Shown piece by piece: positions 36,649-44,973 of a stretch of 64,000 bases of DNA (positions within the stretch are counted from its first letter, which is position 1; each line of letters opens with the position of its first letter). The notes beneath the pieces are model-generated. The model was not told where the DNA came from. It worked only from the letters and a program-made list of their open reading frames with translations, and made no database searches. The stretch comes from Candidatus Melainabacteria bacterium (lineage in GTDB: Bacteria > Cyanobacteriota > Vampirovibrionia > Obscuribacterales > Obscuribacteraceae). Both the position numbers and the translations under genes were made by a program. The stretch spans positions 62,001 through 126,000 of the forward strand of contig RXJR01000001.1 of the NCBI GenBank assembly GCA_003963305.1, read 5' to 3'.

Positions 36649-37452
36649 ATGAGCTTGCAGACTGGAGAATCATCTCCCGCGACAAAGCAAATCTACCACC
36701 TGGGCGACGCCGTTTTCACCTTGAAGAACTGCGATGCGACGTTTTTACAAACAGTAGAGAAGATATTGCCCCATTTCACTGGTGATCCCTCAAGCCACCC
36801 TGAAATAGAGGAGATCAATACCGGTTGCACGAAAGAAATTCTTGACTTAATCCGCCATGTTGCCAGCCTGCATCAAAAACAAAAATACGTCTGGATTGAA
36901 GCAAGTTGTTTGCTGACGCCAACAGGAAAAAAAGTGCTGATCGCAGGCAAGTCGCAATCAGGAAAAAGTACCACTGCTCTGGCACTTAGCCTTGGGAAAC
37001 GATGGTCGATACTGGCTGAAAACCTCTGCTTGATCAACTACGACTCCAGACGCGTTCTAAAGCATCTAGCGCCGGCCGCTCTGGATGAAAAGGCTCTGGA
37101 AGTCTTACTGACCCAGGGAGTTTCGCCTGAACGCACCTACTCTCTAGAATGGCGGAAAAATAGAGTCTGGGCACCAGTACTCGACGTCATCGGAGAGCGG
37201 ACATTCGATCCCAATTTTGATTTAGCCATCTGGCTTGAAAGAGATGACCAGGCTGACTCGTCCTTCTCCGTCAACCCGATAAGTAGCGGCGAATTCGCAC
37301 GCAAGGCGCTGACTGTCTCGAATTTGCTCAAAATCAAAGGGTCTTCCGATTCATTTTTTGATTCGATTGCACAAGCGAAGTGCCTGACCGTTACTGGAGG
37401 AGAACTCAATCAACGCCTGGATACGATCACCGGCGCAGTTTCTTCTACTTAA
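36649..37452 (+). CDS. HprK-like P-loop kinase, copy 1 (divergent active site)
   Basis: A 267-residue protein of the HPr-kinase-related fold. After an N-terminal domain of about 80 residues (IYHLGDAVFTLKNCD), the P-loop is VLIAGKSQSGKSTTALALSL (about 101-120). The following acidic motif, AED or ADD in the other three copies, is AEN here (SILAENLCLINYD), so one metal-binding acid is lost. The family C-terminus TVSNLLKIKG and GGELNQRLD is present. GGAG precedes the ATG. No HPr protein is in the window, so the substrate may be the local peptide or a sugar. It is divergent from the peptide operon. Confidence 0.82.
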   Translation: MSLQTGESSPATKQIYHLGDAVFTLKNCDATFLQTVEKILPHFTGDPSSHPEIEEINTGCTKEILDLIRHVASLHQKQKYVWIEASCLLTPTGKKVLIAGKSQSGKSTTALALSLGKRWSILAENLCLINYDSRRVLKHLAPAALDEKALEVLLTQGVSPERTYSLEWRKNRVWAPVLDVIGERTFDPNFDLAIWLERDDQADSSFSVNPISSGEFARKALTVSNLLKIKGSSDSFFDSIAQAKCLTVTGGELNQRLDTITGAVSST

Positions 37453-37475
37453 GAAACAGTTCTGCGGCTGGACGC

Positions 37476-38960
37476 TCAAAAACCCGGTTTTGTAGACCAC
37501 CATTGTTGACCTAACGTGCGGCGGACAAATCCTGCGGGCAGAAGGAGCACATACCAGTGCATAAGCAAGTAACGCAGATAATCAATCAGGCGCATAGGGT
37601 CCCGAGAATTCAGCGAAGCAGCGTCATCACTGACAGAAGAACCGCTTTGACCCTTGCCATAATAAGCAGACAAAAATTCTGCAGATGGCAGGATTGAGCG
37701 GCTCAATAAATCAAACTTTCGCTTCCGGTCAGCAGATACACTTGCGTTCAAAAGCATCATCGGCAAGCTCGTTGAGTTCCAGACAAAGGCAGGCTCGATT
37801 GTGAAGCTAAATAAAGTGGTGAATACTGATTCTCGAGGAGCCAGTTCGCGCAGCACTGAATCTGGTATCGGGGTGTGCAATCGATCAGCTGCGATTCGCA
37901 ATGAAACCCAGGCGGCAACGCTAACTGACTCGGTTTTGCAGATGGCGACAAAGCGCTGCCACGACCCAGGTGTTTGGTTCAATGACATCGTTAACATGTG
38001 AATATCAAGCAACGTTCTCCAGGTCTTGAACCTATTTTTTGCAAAATTGCAAACCATTATGACCAGATGATCAGGACGTGACGGACCCAGATAGCTCGTG
38101 CCAAGACAGGCTGCTTTCTCAGCCTCGGCAAACATTCTGTCGAACTCGATCGCTTGCACTCCACGTTCGAAGGGTCCGACTTTTATATCAACTAGCCCAC
38201 CATCAGATTGCCTGTTCATGGTGATTGCTCCGGTTGGTATCCAGCCTGGTAAGGGCACCCTGATCACGTCGAACGGCCGGTTGACGGGACCGACGCCCAA
38301 CTGGTTGCAATAAGCAGGAGAATGAAAAGAAGTAAATCCTGCACTACGCAAGCTTTCTACAAATGGCTCCAACTGGGAAGGTTCAACTATCACATCAAGA
38401 TCACCAAAATGTCTGAAGTACGCCGGTTCATACACAGTACGCGATAAATGCGCACCCTTCACCCACAGCGCGTGATCGCGAAAATCGCTTGTCACACTCA
38501 AGACGCGGGAAAATTTCTGCTCAAGTTGATAATGATTGGATGCATTCACCATTGACATTCTTCGTATTGAATCCAGCGCTTCGGCGATCGAAGGCTCATT
38601 GCTGCGCTGAAACTCTTGCAGAAGCCCTAGTTTCACCAATCTCTCGTAAATTATGCAGGCTAACGACTCGATGCGAACCAGTTCGGCAAGCGCTTCGCAG
38701 ACGGTCTTCAAATCATCCTTACCAGCGAAAATCGCCTGAGCAGCAGCACAATCATCTCGAAGCAAGGCCGCGAAAAGTCTCTCAGCCGCCGACAATTGTT
38801 CGAGAGTTTTGATGTGAGTGAACTCATTCGAAAAGCCGAGAGAACGCACCCAAAACTTAGTCAGATCGGGTCCAAAATTTTCGATATGCAGAAGAGCTGT
38901 GTCCATGCTATTTGACTTGGCAAAACCATTCAGGATACCATTTCTCAAGAAGTTGCTCAT
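37476..38960 (-). CDS. NTP_transf_5-like nucleotidyltransferase
   Basis: A 494-residue protein of the uncharacterised nucleotidyltransferase family often found with HprK-like and PqqD-like genes. The core is ALWVKGAHLSRTVYEPAYFR, then HFGDLDVIVEPSQLEPFVES, where DLD is the metal-binding DxD of the pol-beta fold. The N-terminal 140 residues and the C-terminal 200 are helical and include LVIMVCNFAKNRFKTWRTLLD. It is convergent with HprK copy 1 (23-base gap). Its ATG (38958-38960) overlaps the ATG of the divergent HprK copy 2 by two bases; ATG 38906 is an alternative start. Confidence 0.82.
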   Translation of the reverse strand: MSNFLRNGILNGFAKSNSMDTALLHIENFGPDLTKFWVRSLGFSNEFTHIKTLEQLSAAERLFAALLRDDCAAAQAIFAGKDDLKTVCEALAELVRIESLACIIYERLVKLGLLQEFQRSNEPSIAEALDSIRRMSMVNASNHYQLEQKFSRVLSVTSDFRDHALWVKGAHLSRTVYEPAYFRHFGDLDVIVEPSQLEPFVESLRSAGFTSFHSPAYCNQLGVGPVNRPFDVIRVPLPGWIPTGAITMNRQSDGGLVDIKVGPFERGVQAIEFDRMFAEAEKAACLGTSYLGPSRPDHLVIMVCNFAKNRFKTWRTLLDIHMLTMSLNQTPGSWQRFVAICKTESVSVAAWVSLRIAADRLHTPIPDSVLRELAPRESVFTTLFSFTIEPAFVWNSTSLPMMLLNASVSADRKRKFDLLSRSILPSAEFLSAYYGKGQSGSSVSDDAASLNSRDPMRLIDYLRYLLMHWYVLLLPAGFVRRTLGQQWWSTKPGF

Positions 38961-39786
38961 GCATCAACAACAGGACAAAGCGAATATTCCAACTTACCAG
39001 CTGGGGCAGGTCAAATTCGCTGTCACTAATTGTGATGAACTTCTGGAACAGGAATTACGAAGCTGCCTGCCGATTTGTCGCGTAGCTACTGCAGAAAACA
39101 CGACCTTCTATGATGCAAAAAGCGATTCGATCAAAAACATCGTTGATTTGATCAATCACATTCACAAGCGCCATGAAGGAACGCTATGGATACTGGGCGC
39201 CGGTATCGTCTCACCTTCTGGGCGGAAACTACTGATTGCCGGACCATCTCATACGGGCAAAAGCACGACAGCTATGGCACTCGTCTTCGGTTTTGGGTGG
39301 AAGGTGCTGTCCGAAGACATCACACATATAGACATAACCGAAAACGAGATAATAAATTTCGCATCACCATTTGCAGTGAAACGAGGCACTTTGTCCAGCA
39401 TTCAAAATGCTCTAAAAGCATTCGATAAGACATTGGATCTGAGCTCATTCGATACGAGCTCCGTCAAACCTACATGCTGGGCACCTCTCGAAAATGCCAG
39501 TACGGGGTGCAACCTCAGCACGCCTTTCGACCATGCTGTTGTCTTCGAGCAATTCGACGACCACGATCTAAGATGCGATCACCTGACAAGCCTCGATTAC
39601 ATGAGAGCCCTCTTGCCGATATCGAATATCGCCCGACTCAGCCAGGTGTCTAACAAGTTTTACAACTATGTTGCAGAAGATAGTTGTTATCGACTGGCTG
39701 GAGGAAATTTGAAACAAAGACTGGATAGAATAATTCAACTTTGTGACGAGCCTGCCGTAAGAGACAAACAAAATGAACTGTCCTGA
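38959..39786 (+). CDS. HprK-like P-loop kinase, copy 2
   Basis: A 275-residue paralog. The start MHQQQDKANIPTYQLGQVKF is chosen by alignment to the other copies, which all begin just before a Y-x-L-G motif. The P-loop is LLIAGPSHTGKSTTAMALVF (about 92-111), followed by VLSEDITHIDITENEIINF with the SED acidic pair, and FAVKRGTLSSIQNALKA. The C-terminus has PISNIARLS and GGNLKQRLD. The frame is open further upstream but would overlap the nucleotidyltransferase N-terminus on the other strand. Its stop overlaps the start of copy 3 by 14 bases. Confidence 0.85.
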   Translation: MHQQQDKANIPTYQLGQVKFAVTNCDELLEQELRSCLPICRVATAENTTFYDAKSDSIKNIVDLINHIHKRHEGTLWILGAGIVSPSGRKLLIAGPSHTGKSTTAMALVFGFGWKVLSEDITHIDITENEIINFASPFAVKRGTLSSIQNALKAFDKTLDLSSFDTSSVKPTCWAPLENASTGCNLSTPFDHAVVFEQFDDHDLRCDHLTSLDYMRALLPISNIARLSQVSNKFYNYVAEDSCYRLAGGNLKQRLDRIIQLCDEPAVRDKQNELS

Positions 39787-40516
39787 CAAATCCAAGTCAA
39801 CACCTGTATACAAACTTGGTCGCATATCATTTGCAGTAGAAGGGTGCAATCAATCGTTTCGAACAGAACTGGACACTTTGCTGCCCCAAAGCGAAGAGCA
39901 GGCACAAGAAATTGTTCAAAGCCCGAGTACACTTCGTACTTTGCAAAATCAAATCTACGAAATGCATGACGATTGCCTGTGGATGGATGCTGGTTGCTTA
40001 CTCACTCCTGACGGAAAGAAAGTGCTGATTATCGGCCGGTCAGGTGCAGGAAAAAGCACTACAACAATGGCGCTGGCGCTGGCTTACGACTGGAAAGTAC
40101 TGGCCGAAGACATACTGTTGATTGATTACACAAAAGATATTCTTATCACTTTTGGTGCACCTTTTTCACTCAAGCCAGGCACACTGGAATTGCTTCAAGA
40201 CTCAATAGGTCGAGTGCCAGAGCCAATCATCAATGGAGAATGGTCTCCGCTGGGACCTATGGTGGCACCACGCGATTTGAAAGCGCATTTCGATGTCTCT
40301 TTAGTCTTTACTCGAGATCGCGAACACCCTTCACATAAAATCACTGAGCTGTCACCGGCAGAATTCTTACGAAAATGCCTGCCTGTATCAAACGTGCTGC
40401 GAATGAAAGGCGCCGGAGAAAAGTTGCTCGAGTACGTCAGCAAGGGCGTTTGTGTCGAAATTGCGGACGGAACTGTGCAAGAGCGTATCAATAAGATATT
40501 GGAATTAGTTAGCTAA
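39773..40516 (+). CDS. HprK-like P-loop kinase, copy 3
   Basis: A 247-residue paralog. It begins with VYKLGRISFAVEGCNQSF; the P-loop is VLIIGRSGAGKSTTTMALAL (about 88-107), then WKVLAEDILLIDYTKDILI with an intact AED motif and SLKPGTLELLQDSIG. The C-terminal block PVSNVLRMKGAGEKLLEYVS is the family end motif. The 14-base overlap with copy 2 indicates one transcript. It is convergent with the thioredoxin gene, overlapping it by 12 bases. Of the four copies it has the most canonical GxxGxGKST loop. Confidence 0.87.
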   Translation: MNCPDKSKSTPVYKLGRISFAVEGCNQSFRTELDTLLPQSEEQAQEIVQSPSTLRTLQNQIYEMHDDCLWMDAGCLLTPDGKKVLIIGRSGAGKSTTTMALALAYDWKVLAEDILLIDYTKDILITFGAPFSLKPGTLELLQDSIGRVPEPIINGEWSPLGPMVAPRDLKAHFDVSLVFTRDREHPSHKITELSPAEFLRKCLPVSNVLRMKGAGEKLLEYVSKGVCVEIADGTVQERINKILELVS

Positions 40517-41797
40517 CTTCAACGCGCTGCTCAAATCTTGTGTCAAAATCTCACGCAAATCGGACGGACATCCGACATGCACAGACTTCACCTTTCCGTC
40601 TTTTCCAACAACTACCGTCTGGGGTATACCAACCACATGATAGAGAGCGGCGACCTGGCCTTTTGCATCAAGACCAACTTGACTGGTCAAAGAATTCTTT
40701 TGAAGAAAAGACTTAATTACTGATGCGTCCTCCTTCTGATTCAGCGCAATAAACTGAACACCTTGCCCGGCAAAATCTCCGCATACCCGATCGATAACTG
40801 GCATGGCGCGACAGCACGGGCTACACCAGGTGGCCCAGAACTCTATGACAACAACCTTGCCGCGAAGTTTGGAAAGACTGAAGTTGGCACCATTAACGGT
40901 ACCAACTTCAAATTTAGGAGCCGACTTACCAACCAGTGTCTGCCTGGCATCATTAGCGGATGAGAAAACCAACTGAGAAACTTTCAGGGCGCCCGCCGGT
41001 GGCTTGAATTTCCGTCCATGGGAGCTTGCCTGCCGTCGTCTAAAGTTTGTGTATGTGAATGTTCTGGTCATTGCTGTTTTCGCGGCTGTCTCCACAACAG
41101 GCAATGTTACTAGAGGACAATTCTCTTCAGGACGATAGACCCTAATCCAGGGCTGTTTACCTGCAGTCAGATAATAGTGCTCAGCGCATGAGGCACCCTT
41201 TCTCCTCAAGACCAGATGATGGCAGCTGACACCATCTACAGTGTCAAGCCCCTTATAGCTTTCGATACTCCGACTTTTCATCAATTCAGAATAGGGATCG
41301 TCGGCGGTTAAAACCTCCAACAACGCTGCTTTCAGGGCGCCGTCCGTCACACATCCGAAGTCCTGATCCTTTACAAACTCGTTTATATTGGACAAATTCC
41401 GCGTTGAATAAACTCGCCATTCGGGTTTATAGAACGAAGCGTTTGAATCAATTAATGTCGCTTCTCCCGCTCGTTTGGGACGCCGCGTTTTTACTCTAAA
41501 GTAGGGTGCTCGCTCAAATTGAAGATCGGCAACATCGATCTTATCGGTTACCTTGTCAGTGGTCTTCAGATTCAAATCTGACGTTATTCGGAAAGAGAAC
41601 GCCTGGAGACTTCTATAAAAGGCACAAGTTTCGCGCAGTACTCGCTCGGCTATTGCCGCGTCAGATTCTGTACTCGCAGACATCGTTGACGAGTTAGACG
41701 TAGGCTCTGTCGCGCTGAAAGCTGCAGCAATTTTCGCGCCTGAGCTGCACTGCAGCAATAACGCAACCAACATTACAAGACAGAAGCGAGTTCTCAT
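40505..41797 (-). CDS. Exported DUF2092-like / TlpA-type thioredoxin two-domain protein
   Basis: A 430-residue exported protein. The signal peptide starts MRTRFCLVMLVALLLQ. Residues about 45-270 resemble DUF2092 periplasmic domains (AFYRSLQAFSFRITSDL, then YKGLDTVDGVSCHHLVLR). The C-terminal domain from about 290 is TlpA/AhpC-like with VVVIEFWATWCSPCCRAMP, giving the redox CSPC motif, and a cis-Pro loop GIPQTVVVGKDG. It probably handles disulfides or redox in the periplasm. I set the start at ATG 41797, which gives the signal peptide, although the frame is open to 41998. It might act on the Cys-containing peptide of this locus. Confidence 0.85.
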   Translation of the reverse strand: MRTRFCLVMLVALLLQCSSGAKIAAAFSATEPTSNSSTMSASTESDAAIAERVLRETCAFYRSLQAFSFRITSDLNLKTTDKVTDKIDVADLQFERAPYFRVKTRRPKRAGEATLIDSNASFYKPEWRVYSTRNLSNINEFVKDQDFGCVTDGALKAALLEVLTADDPYSELMKSRSIESYKGLDTVDGVSCHHLVLRRKGASCAEHYYLTAGKQPWIRVYRPEENCPLVTLPVVETAAKTAMTRTFTYTNFRRRQASSHGRKFKPPAGALKVSQLVFSSANDARQTLVGKSAPKFEVGTVNGANFSLSKLRGKVVVIEFWATWCSPCCRAMPVIDRVCGDFAGQGVQFIALNQKEDASVIKSFLQKNSLTSQVGLDAKGQVAALYHVVGIPQTVVVGKDGKVKSVHVGCPSDLREILTQDLSSALKLAN

Positions 41798-41822
41798 ATC
41801 TAATATTTTGTTTCCGAAAACA

Positions 41823-41880
41823 AGCAAATCATCAGAAAGCAGATTTGCTCCAAAGAGTAAAAAGCTTATCATTGGAGCAA
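41823..41880. promoter_or_regulatory. Two overlapping inverted repeats between the thioredoxin and HprK copy 4 genes
   Basis: AGCAAATC (41823-41830) pairs with GATTTGCT (41842-41849). TTGCTCCAA (41845-41853) pairs with TTGGAGCAA (41872-41880). The two perfect repeats share TTGCT, so only one hairpin can form at a time. They lie in the 141-base divergent region, nearer the thioredoxin gene. They could be an operator pair or an attenuator in the thioredoxin leader. Confidence 0.45.
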
Positions 41881-41938
41881 GAAGCTGGAGCAAAAAATCA
41901 ATGCAAGAATTGATTTCAACAATCAAAGGTATGTACAC

Positions 41939-42697
41939 ATGAACTCGGCTAAGCCAATCTACCGATTGGGCCACACCAGTTTTTCGCTCTCTCATCAAGA
42001 TTCTGAGTTCGAACGTGTCGTTAGCAGACTCTTTATCTCTGGCGCGCCGGCTAATTCAGTCGAAACCGAAATCATCGATGTACAGATGGGTTTGTCGCTT
42101 GATGTCGGAGAATGCATGCAACAGTTGATTGCCAGGCATCGAGATTGCTTGTTCATTCAAGCTGCCTGCCTGAGTTCCCCTGACGGTCTAACGGTCTTGC
42201 TGGCGGGCGAATTTGGCAGTGGGAAGACGACAATGACACTGGCACTGGCTTTAGGATACGGATGGAAGGTAATTGCAGACGATTTGCTACTCGTTGATAC
42301 CGTCAAGGAACGGCTTATCAGCCTGGCAGCACCTTGCAAGTTAGCCGACGGTGTTCGCCAACAACTTAGCTGCGCCGGAGTCCAATTGCCTGGATTCATT
42401 TTGCGAGAATGGTACCCACTCTCAAGGACTCACATAGCCGACGACTGCACTGCCGAATTCGACATCGCCGTCTATTTAGATAAACCTGATTGCAAGCCAT
42501 TCTCGTGGGCAGCATGCACGCCTTCTGAATTCACTCGCAAAGTTCTTCCAATATCAAATTTGCTGCAGCTGCGAGGAACGAATACTTTCGTCAATTACCT
42601 GCCGGAGAATTGGTGCTATACCACAGGCGGTGGCAATCTCAAGGAGCGCCTCTCCGCATTATTAGAGTTGTGCCGGGAAGCTCACAGTAAGGAATAG
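41939..42697 (+). CDS. HprK-like P-loop kinase, copy 4
   Basis: A 252-residue paralog starting MNSAKPIYRLGHTSFSLSH. The P-loop is VLLAGEFGSGKTTMTLALAL (about 84-103) with GKT instead of GKS. It is followed by WKVIADDLLLVDTVKERLI, where ADD matches the catalytic acidic pair of true HPr kinases. The end motifs PISNLLQLRG and GGNLKERLS are present. It is separated from copies 2 and 3 by the oppositely oriented thioredoxin gene. The propeller-like gene begins about 30 bases downstream, so both probably share a transcript. Confidence 0.86.
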   Translation: MNSAKPIYRLGHTSFSLSHQDSEFERVVSRLFISGAPANSVETEIIDVQMGLSLDVGECMQQLIARHRDCLFIQAACLSSPDGLTVLLAGEFGSGKTTMTLALALGYGWKVIADDLLLVDTVKERLISLAAPCKLADGVRQQLSCAGVQLPGFILREWYPLSRTHIADDCTAEFDIAVYLDKPDCKPFSWAACTPSEFTRKVLPISNLLQLRGTNTFVNYLPENWCYTTGGGNLKERLSALLELCREAHSKE

Positions 42698-42723
42698 ACG
42701 CGAATAAGCGAGAGGAACCGACA

Positions 42724-43656
42724 ATCGAACGCCCAGTAATAAAAATCGAGTCCAGTCGAAAGCCTGACGAATCATGGCTTTCAAAGACACTGCTGATTGA
42801 ACCGACAATCCTCGAGGGCTTTGCACTGGAAGAAGACTTGCTCATTTCAGCCGTGTGGAAGCCCCCATTCATGGGCGGATTGTTTTCCCTGAAAAAAGGT
42901 AGCCCGACAAAATTGACCACAGTCGATAGACTTTCTACGACTGGACTGTGGAAAGATTGCGATCGGTTTGTGCGCAGCATTTACCACACCGATCAGATGA
43001 TTCTCTACGTCTATACAAGCAATGGCACCGCCTGCATTGCCAATGCAAATTTTAGACAAGTGCACGATGTGCGATTTCAGTTCGGTCAAATAATGGCGGT
43101 ATCCACAGGTACTAACGAAGTAGTGCAATTCGACGCAGAGGGAAACATCTCTTATCAGTGGAAATTTCCAGGCGAACAAGCTTCATGGCATCTGAACTGT
43201 ATTGACGTGTGGGACGGTCGCTATGTCGTCTCATGCTTCGGTCGCCGCTCCAATCCATCTCAATACAAAGGCTCATGGAAGGAAGAAGGCGTTGTTTTCG
43301 ACCTTGAGTCTGGCGATGTGCTCTGGTCAAAACTGACGAAACCGCATACGCCTCGCACTGACGCAGAAGGTCGGCAATATATTTGCGATTCAGATACAAA
43401 TCGACTCTTGATACGAAACAGCCCTGCACATGTAACTGAAATTCACTTTCCGGGTGCCTTTACAAGGGGCTTAGCCTTTGGCAAAAATCACATCTATGTT
43501 GGGCTGAGCGCAATCAGGCATCGAGGCGTTGATGAAATTGGACCTGACTCCATACCAAATGCTCGCCTGGCTGTCTTAGATAAGAACACGCTCAAGATAG
43601 TCGGCCAGCTTGATTTACCGTCCGCAGAAGTATATGACATCCTGATCACATCATGA
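42724..43656 (+). CDS. DUF4915-like beta-propeller protein with an unclear start codon
   Basis: A roughly 310-residue protein made of beta-propeller-like blades (YVYTSNGTACIANANFR, IMAVSTGTNEVVQFDAEGNI, RQYICDSDTNRLLIRNS, ARLAVLDKNTLKIVGQLDL). It loosely resembles DUF4915 proteins seen in polysaccharide loci. The frame is open from 42691 and protein-like from about 42724, yet holds no ATG or GTG before TTG 42838. AGAGGA at 42711-42716 sits seven bases before ATC 42724; GGAAGAA sits before TTG 42838. If TTG is used the protein is 272 residues. It follows HprK copy 4 on the same strand. The role is unknown, perhaps sugar binding. Confidence 0.72.
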   Translation: MERPVIKIESSRKPDESWLSKTLLIEPTILEGFALEEDLLISAVWKPPFMGGLFSLKKGSPTKLTTVDRLSTTGLWKDCDRFVRSIYHTDQMILYVYTSNGTACIANANFRQVHDVRFQFGQIMAVSTGTNEVVQFDAEGNISYQWKFPGEQASWHLNCIDVWDGRYVVSCFGRRSNPSQYKGSWKEEGVVFDLESGDVLWSKLTKPHTPRTDAEGRQYICDSDTNRLLIRNSPAHVTEIHFPGAFTRGLAFGKNHIYVGLSAIRHRGVDEIGPDSIPNARLAVLDKNTLKIVGQLDLPSAEVYDILITS

Positions 43657-43753
43657 ATGCCCTCCAAATTGCGACAAAGTGATTTTGTGCTCATGACATT
43701 TACCGCGAGCTCAGGCATGATCTGACCTGGAGCCCAAACGGCAATCAGGCGAT

Positions 43754-44968
43754 ATGCACTTGGCAGCAACTATCGACTTACAAAAGCAGCCGACATTAGA
43801 AGCGCCAGCGGTTCTCAGACCCAGGGCGTTAAAGCCGTTTTACCGCAGCTCTGGACTTTTCGCGTGCTCATTTTTTGTCCTTCTCAATCTGACGGCTCTC
43901 GCCCTCTACTACTACTCTGTCACAGAGTTGGATTCCGCAGCGGTTAGAGCAGCCCGTGAAACCGGTAAATTTGATTATCGCCTCTGCCTGAAAGACTTGC
44001 CGATGTTCAACTGGGCATTGCAAGACGGTTATGAACGTACGTTCGATGCAAAGTTTCACAAGCTGGCAGCCGACAAAAAGAAGCCGGATGTCGTGCTTCT
44101 TGGCTCCTCTTTGATGATCTTTCCACTGTGGTTTGCCGATCATGGTGATAACTTGCCTGATGAAGCTTATTATTCGTTTCGCTCCGACGCCGTCGATCGC
44201 AAATGCGCTCAACCACACGAAATTTGCAATTTAGCACTGCCACTGCTCAGCGTCGCAGACGCTGAACGCTTGATAGACACACAATTAGTCGGAGATAAAA
44301 CTCCCTCGCTTCTCATCTACGGCGTCGGACCGCGTGATTTTTACGATGCCTTAATCGAGAAACCTGAGTCCAGCGTATATTTCGAAAGAACTGCCGGACT
44401 GGACACATTTACTGAGAAGTGGAACAACTACTTCAGTAACTTGTCTGATGAAGCGGCGTATCTCGGTAACCACGCATATTTCCTCTATGCGAAACACGCT
44501 GAAATCGTCCTGTTGGCAAAATCAATCACAAAAGACCTCTTGCACGCAAATAAACCAGCACCGGTGGCGGCACTGACCGACATGGGACCGCAGCGCAACC
44601 TGCCCGAATACCAGGCTCACTACAAAAACATTTCAGTAAACGGACTGGACCGACAAATTTCATTTCTGGAAAAGCTGATGGAAACGTGCTCGAACCGGCA
44701 CATAAAACTGATTTTGTTAGGCATGCCACTAACTGCAGAAAACCGCGCCATCATTCCACAGCCGGTTTACAAAGCTTTCAATCAGAAGCTGGAACAACTG
44801 GCCTCGGCAAACCACCAAAAATTCGTCGATCTAAATGGTACTGAATTTAATACCAGTGATTTTCTTGACAGTGCCCACTTAAATGCAAAAGGCGCGCAAA
44901 AGTTAGTCTCTGTCATCGCCAGCCAGATCGACAGTTCTTTACCGGCAGCTGAGAGCAGGCGCAATTAA
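43754..44968 (+). CDS. Membrane-anchored SGNH-hydrolase-like protein
   Basis: A 404-residue protein with one N-terminal membrane helix (about 36-56, LFACSFFVLLNLTALAL). The soluble domain, on the periplasmic side by inference, starts with VVLLGSSLMIFPLWFADHGD, where GSS matches block I of the SGNH fold. It ends with LDSAHLNAKGAQKLV, where D-x-x-H gives the block V catalytic pair. Such proteins (DltD-, AlgJ/X- or DUF1574-like) add or remove acyl groups on polysaccharides. The gene overlaps nothing, and a GT2 gene starts five bases downstream. Confidence 0.78.
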   Translation: MHLAATIDLQKQPTLEAPAVLRPRALKPFYRSSGLFACSFFVLLNLTALALYYYSVTELDSAAVRAARETGKFDYRLCLKDLPMFNWALQDGYERTFDAKFHKLAADKKKPDVVLLGSSLMIFPLWFADHGDNLPDEAYYSFRSDAVDRKCAQPHEICNLALPLLSVADAERLIDTQLVGDKTPSLLIYGVGPRDFYDALIEKPESSVYFERTAGLDTFTEKWNNYFSNLSDEAAYLGNHAYFLYAKHAEIVLLAKSITKDLLHANKPAPVAALTDMGPQRNLPEYQAHYKNISVNGLDRQISFLEKLMETCSNRHIKLILLGMPLTAENRAIIPQPVYKAFNQKLEQLASANHQKFVDLNGTEFNTSDFLDSAHLNAKGAQKLVSVIASQIDSSLPAAESRRN

Positions 44969-44973
44969 CCAGG

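Noticed and set aside
33121-43656. Lasso-peptide cluster
   Set aside because: HprK-like, PqqD-like and nucleotidyltransferase genes occur in some lasso clusters, but there is no asparagine-synthetase-like cyclase or transglutaminase-like protease here, and the peptide lacks a lasso-type core.
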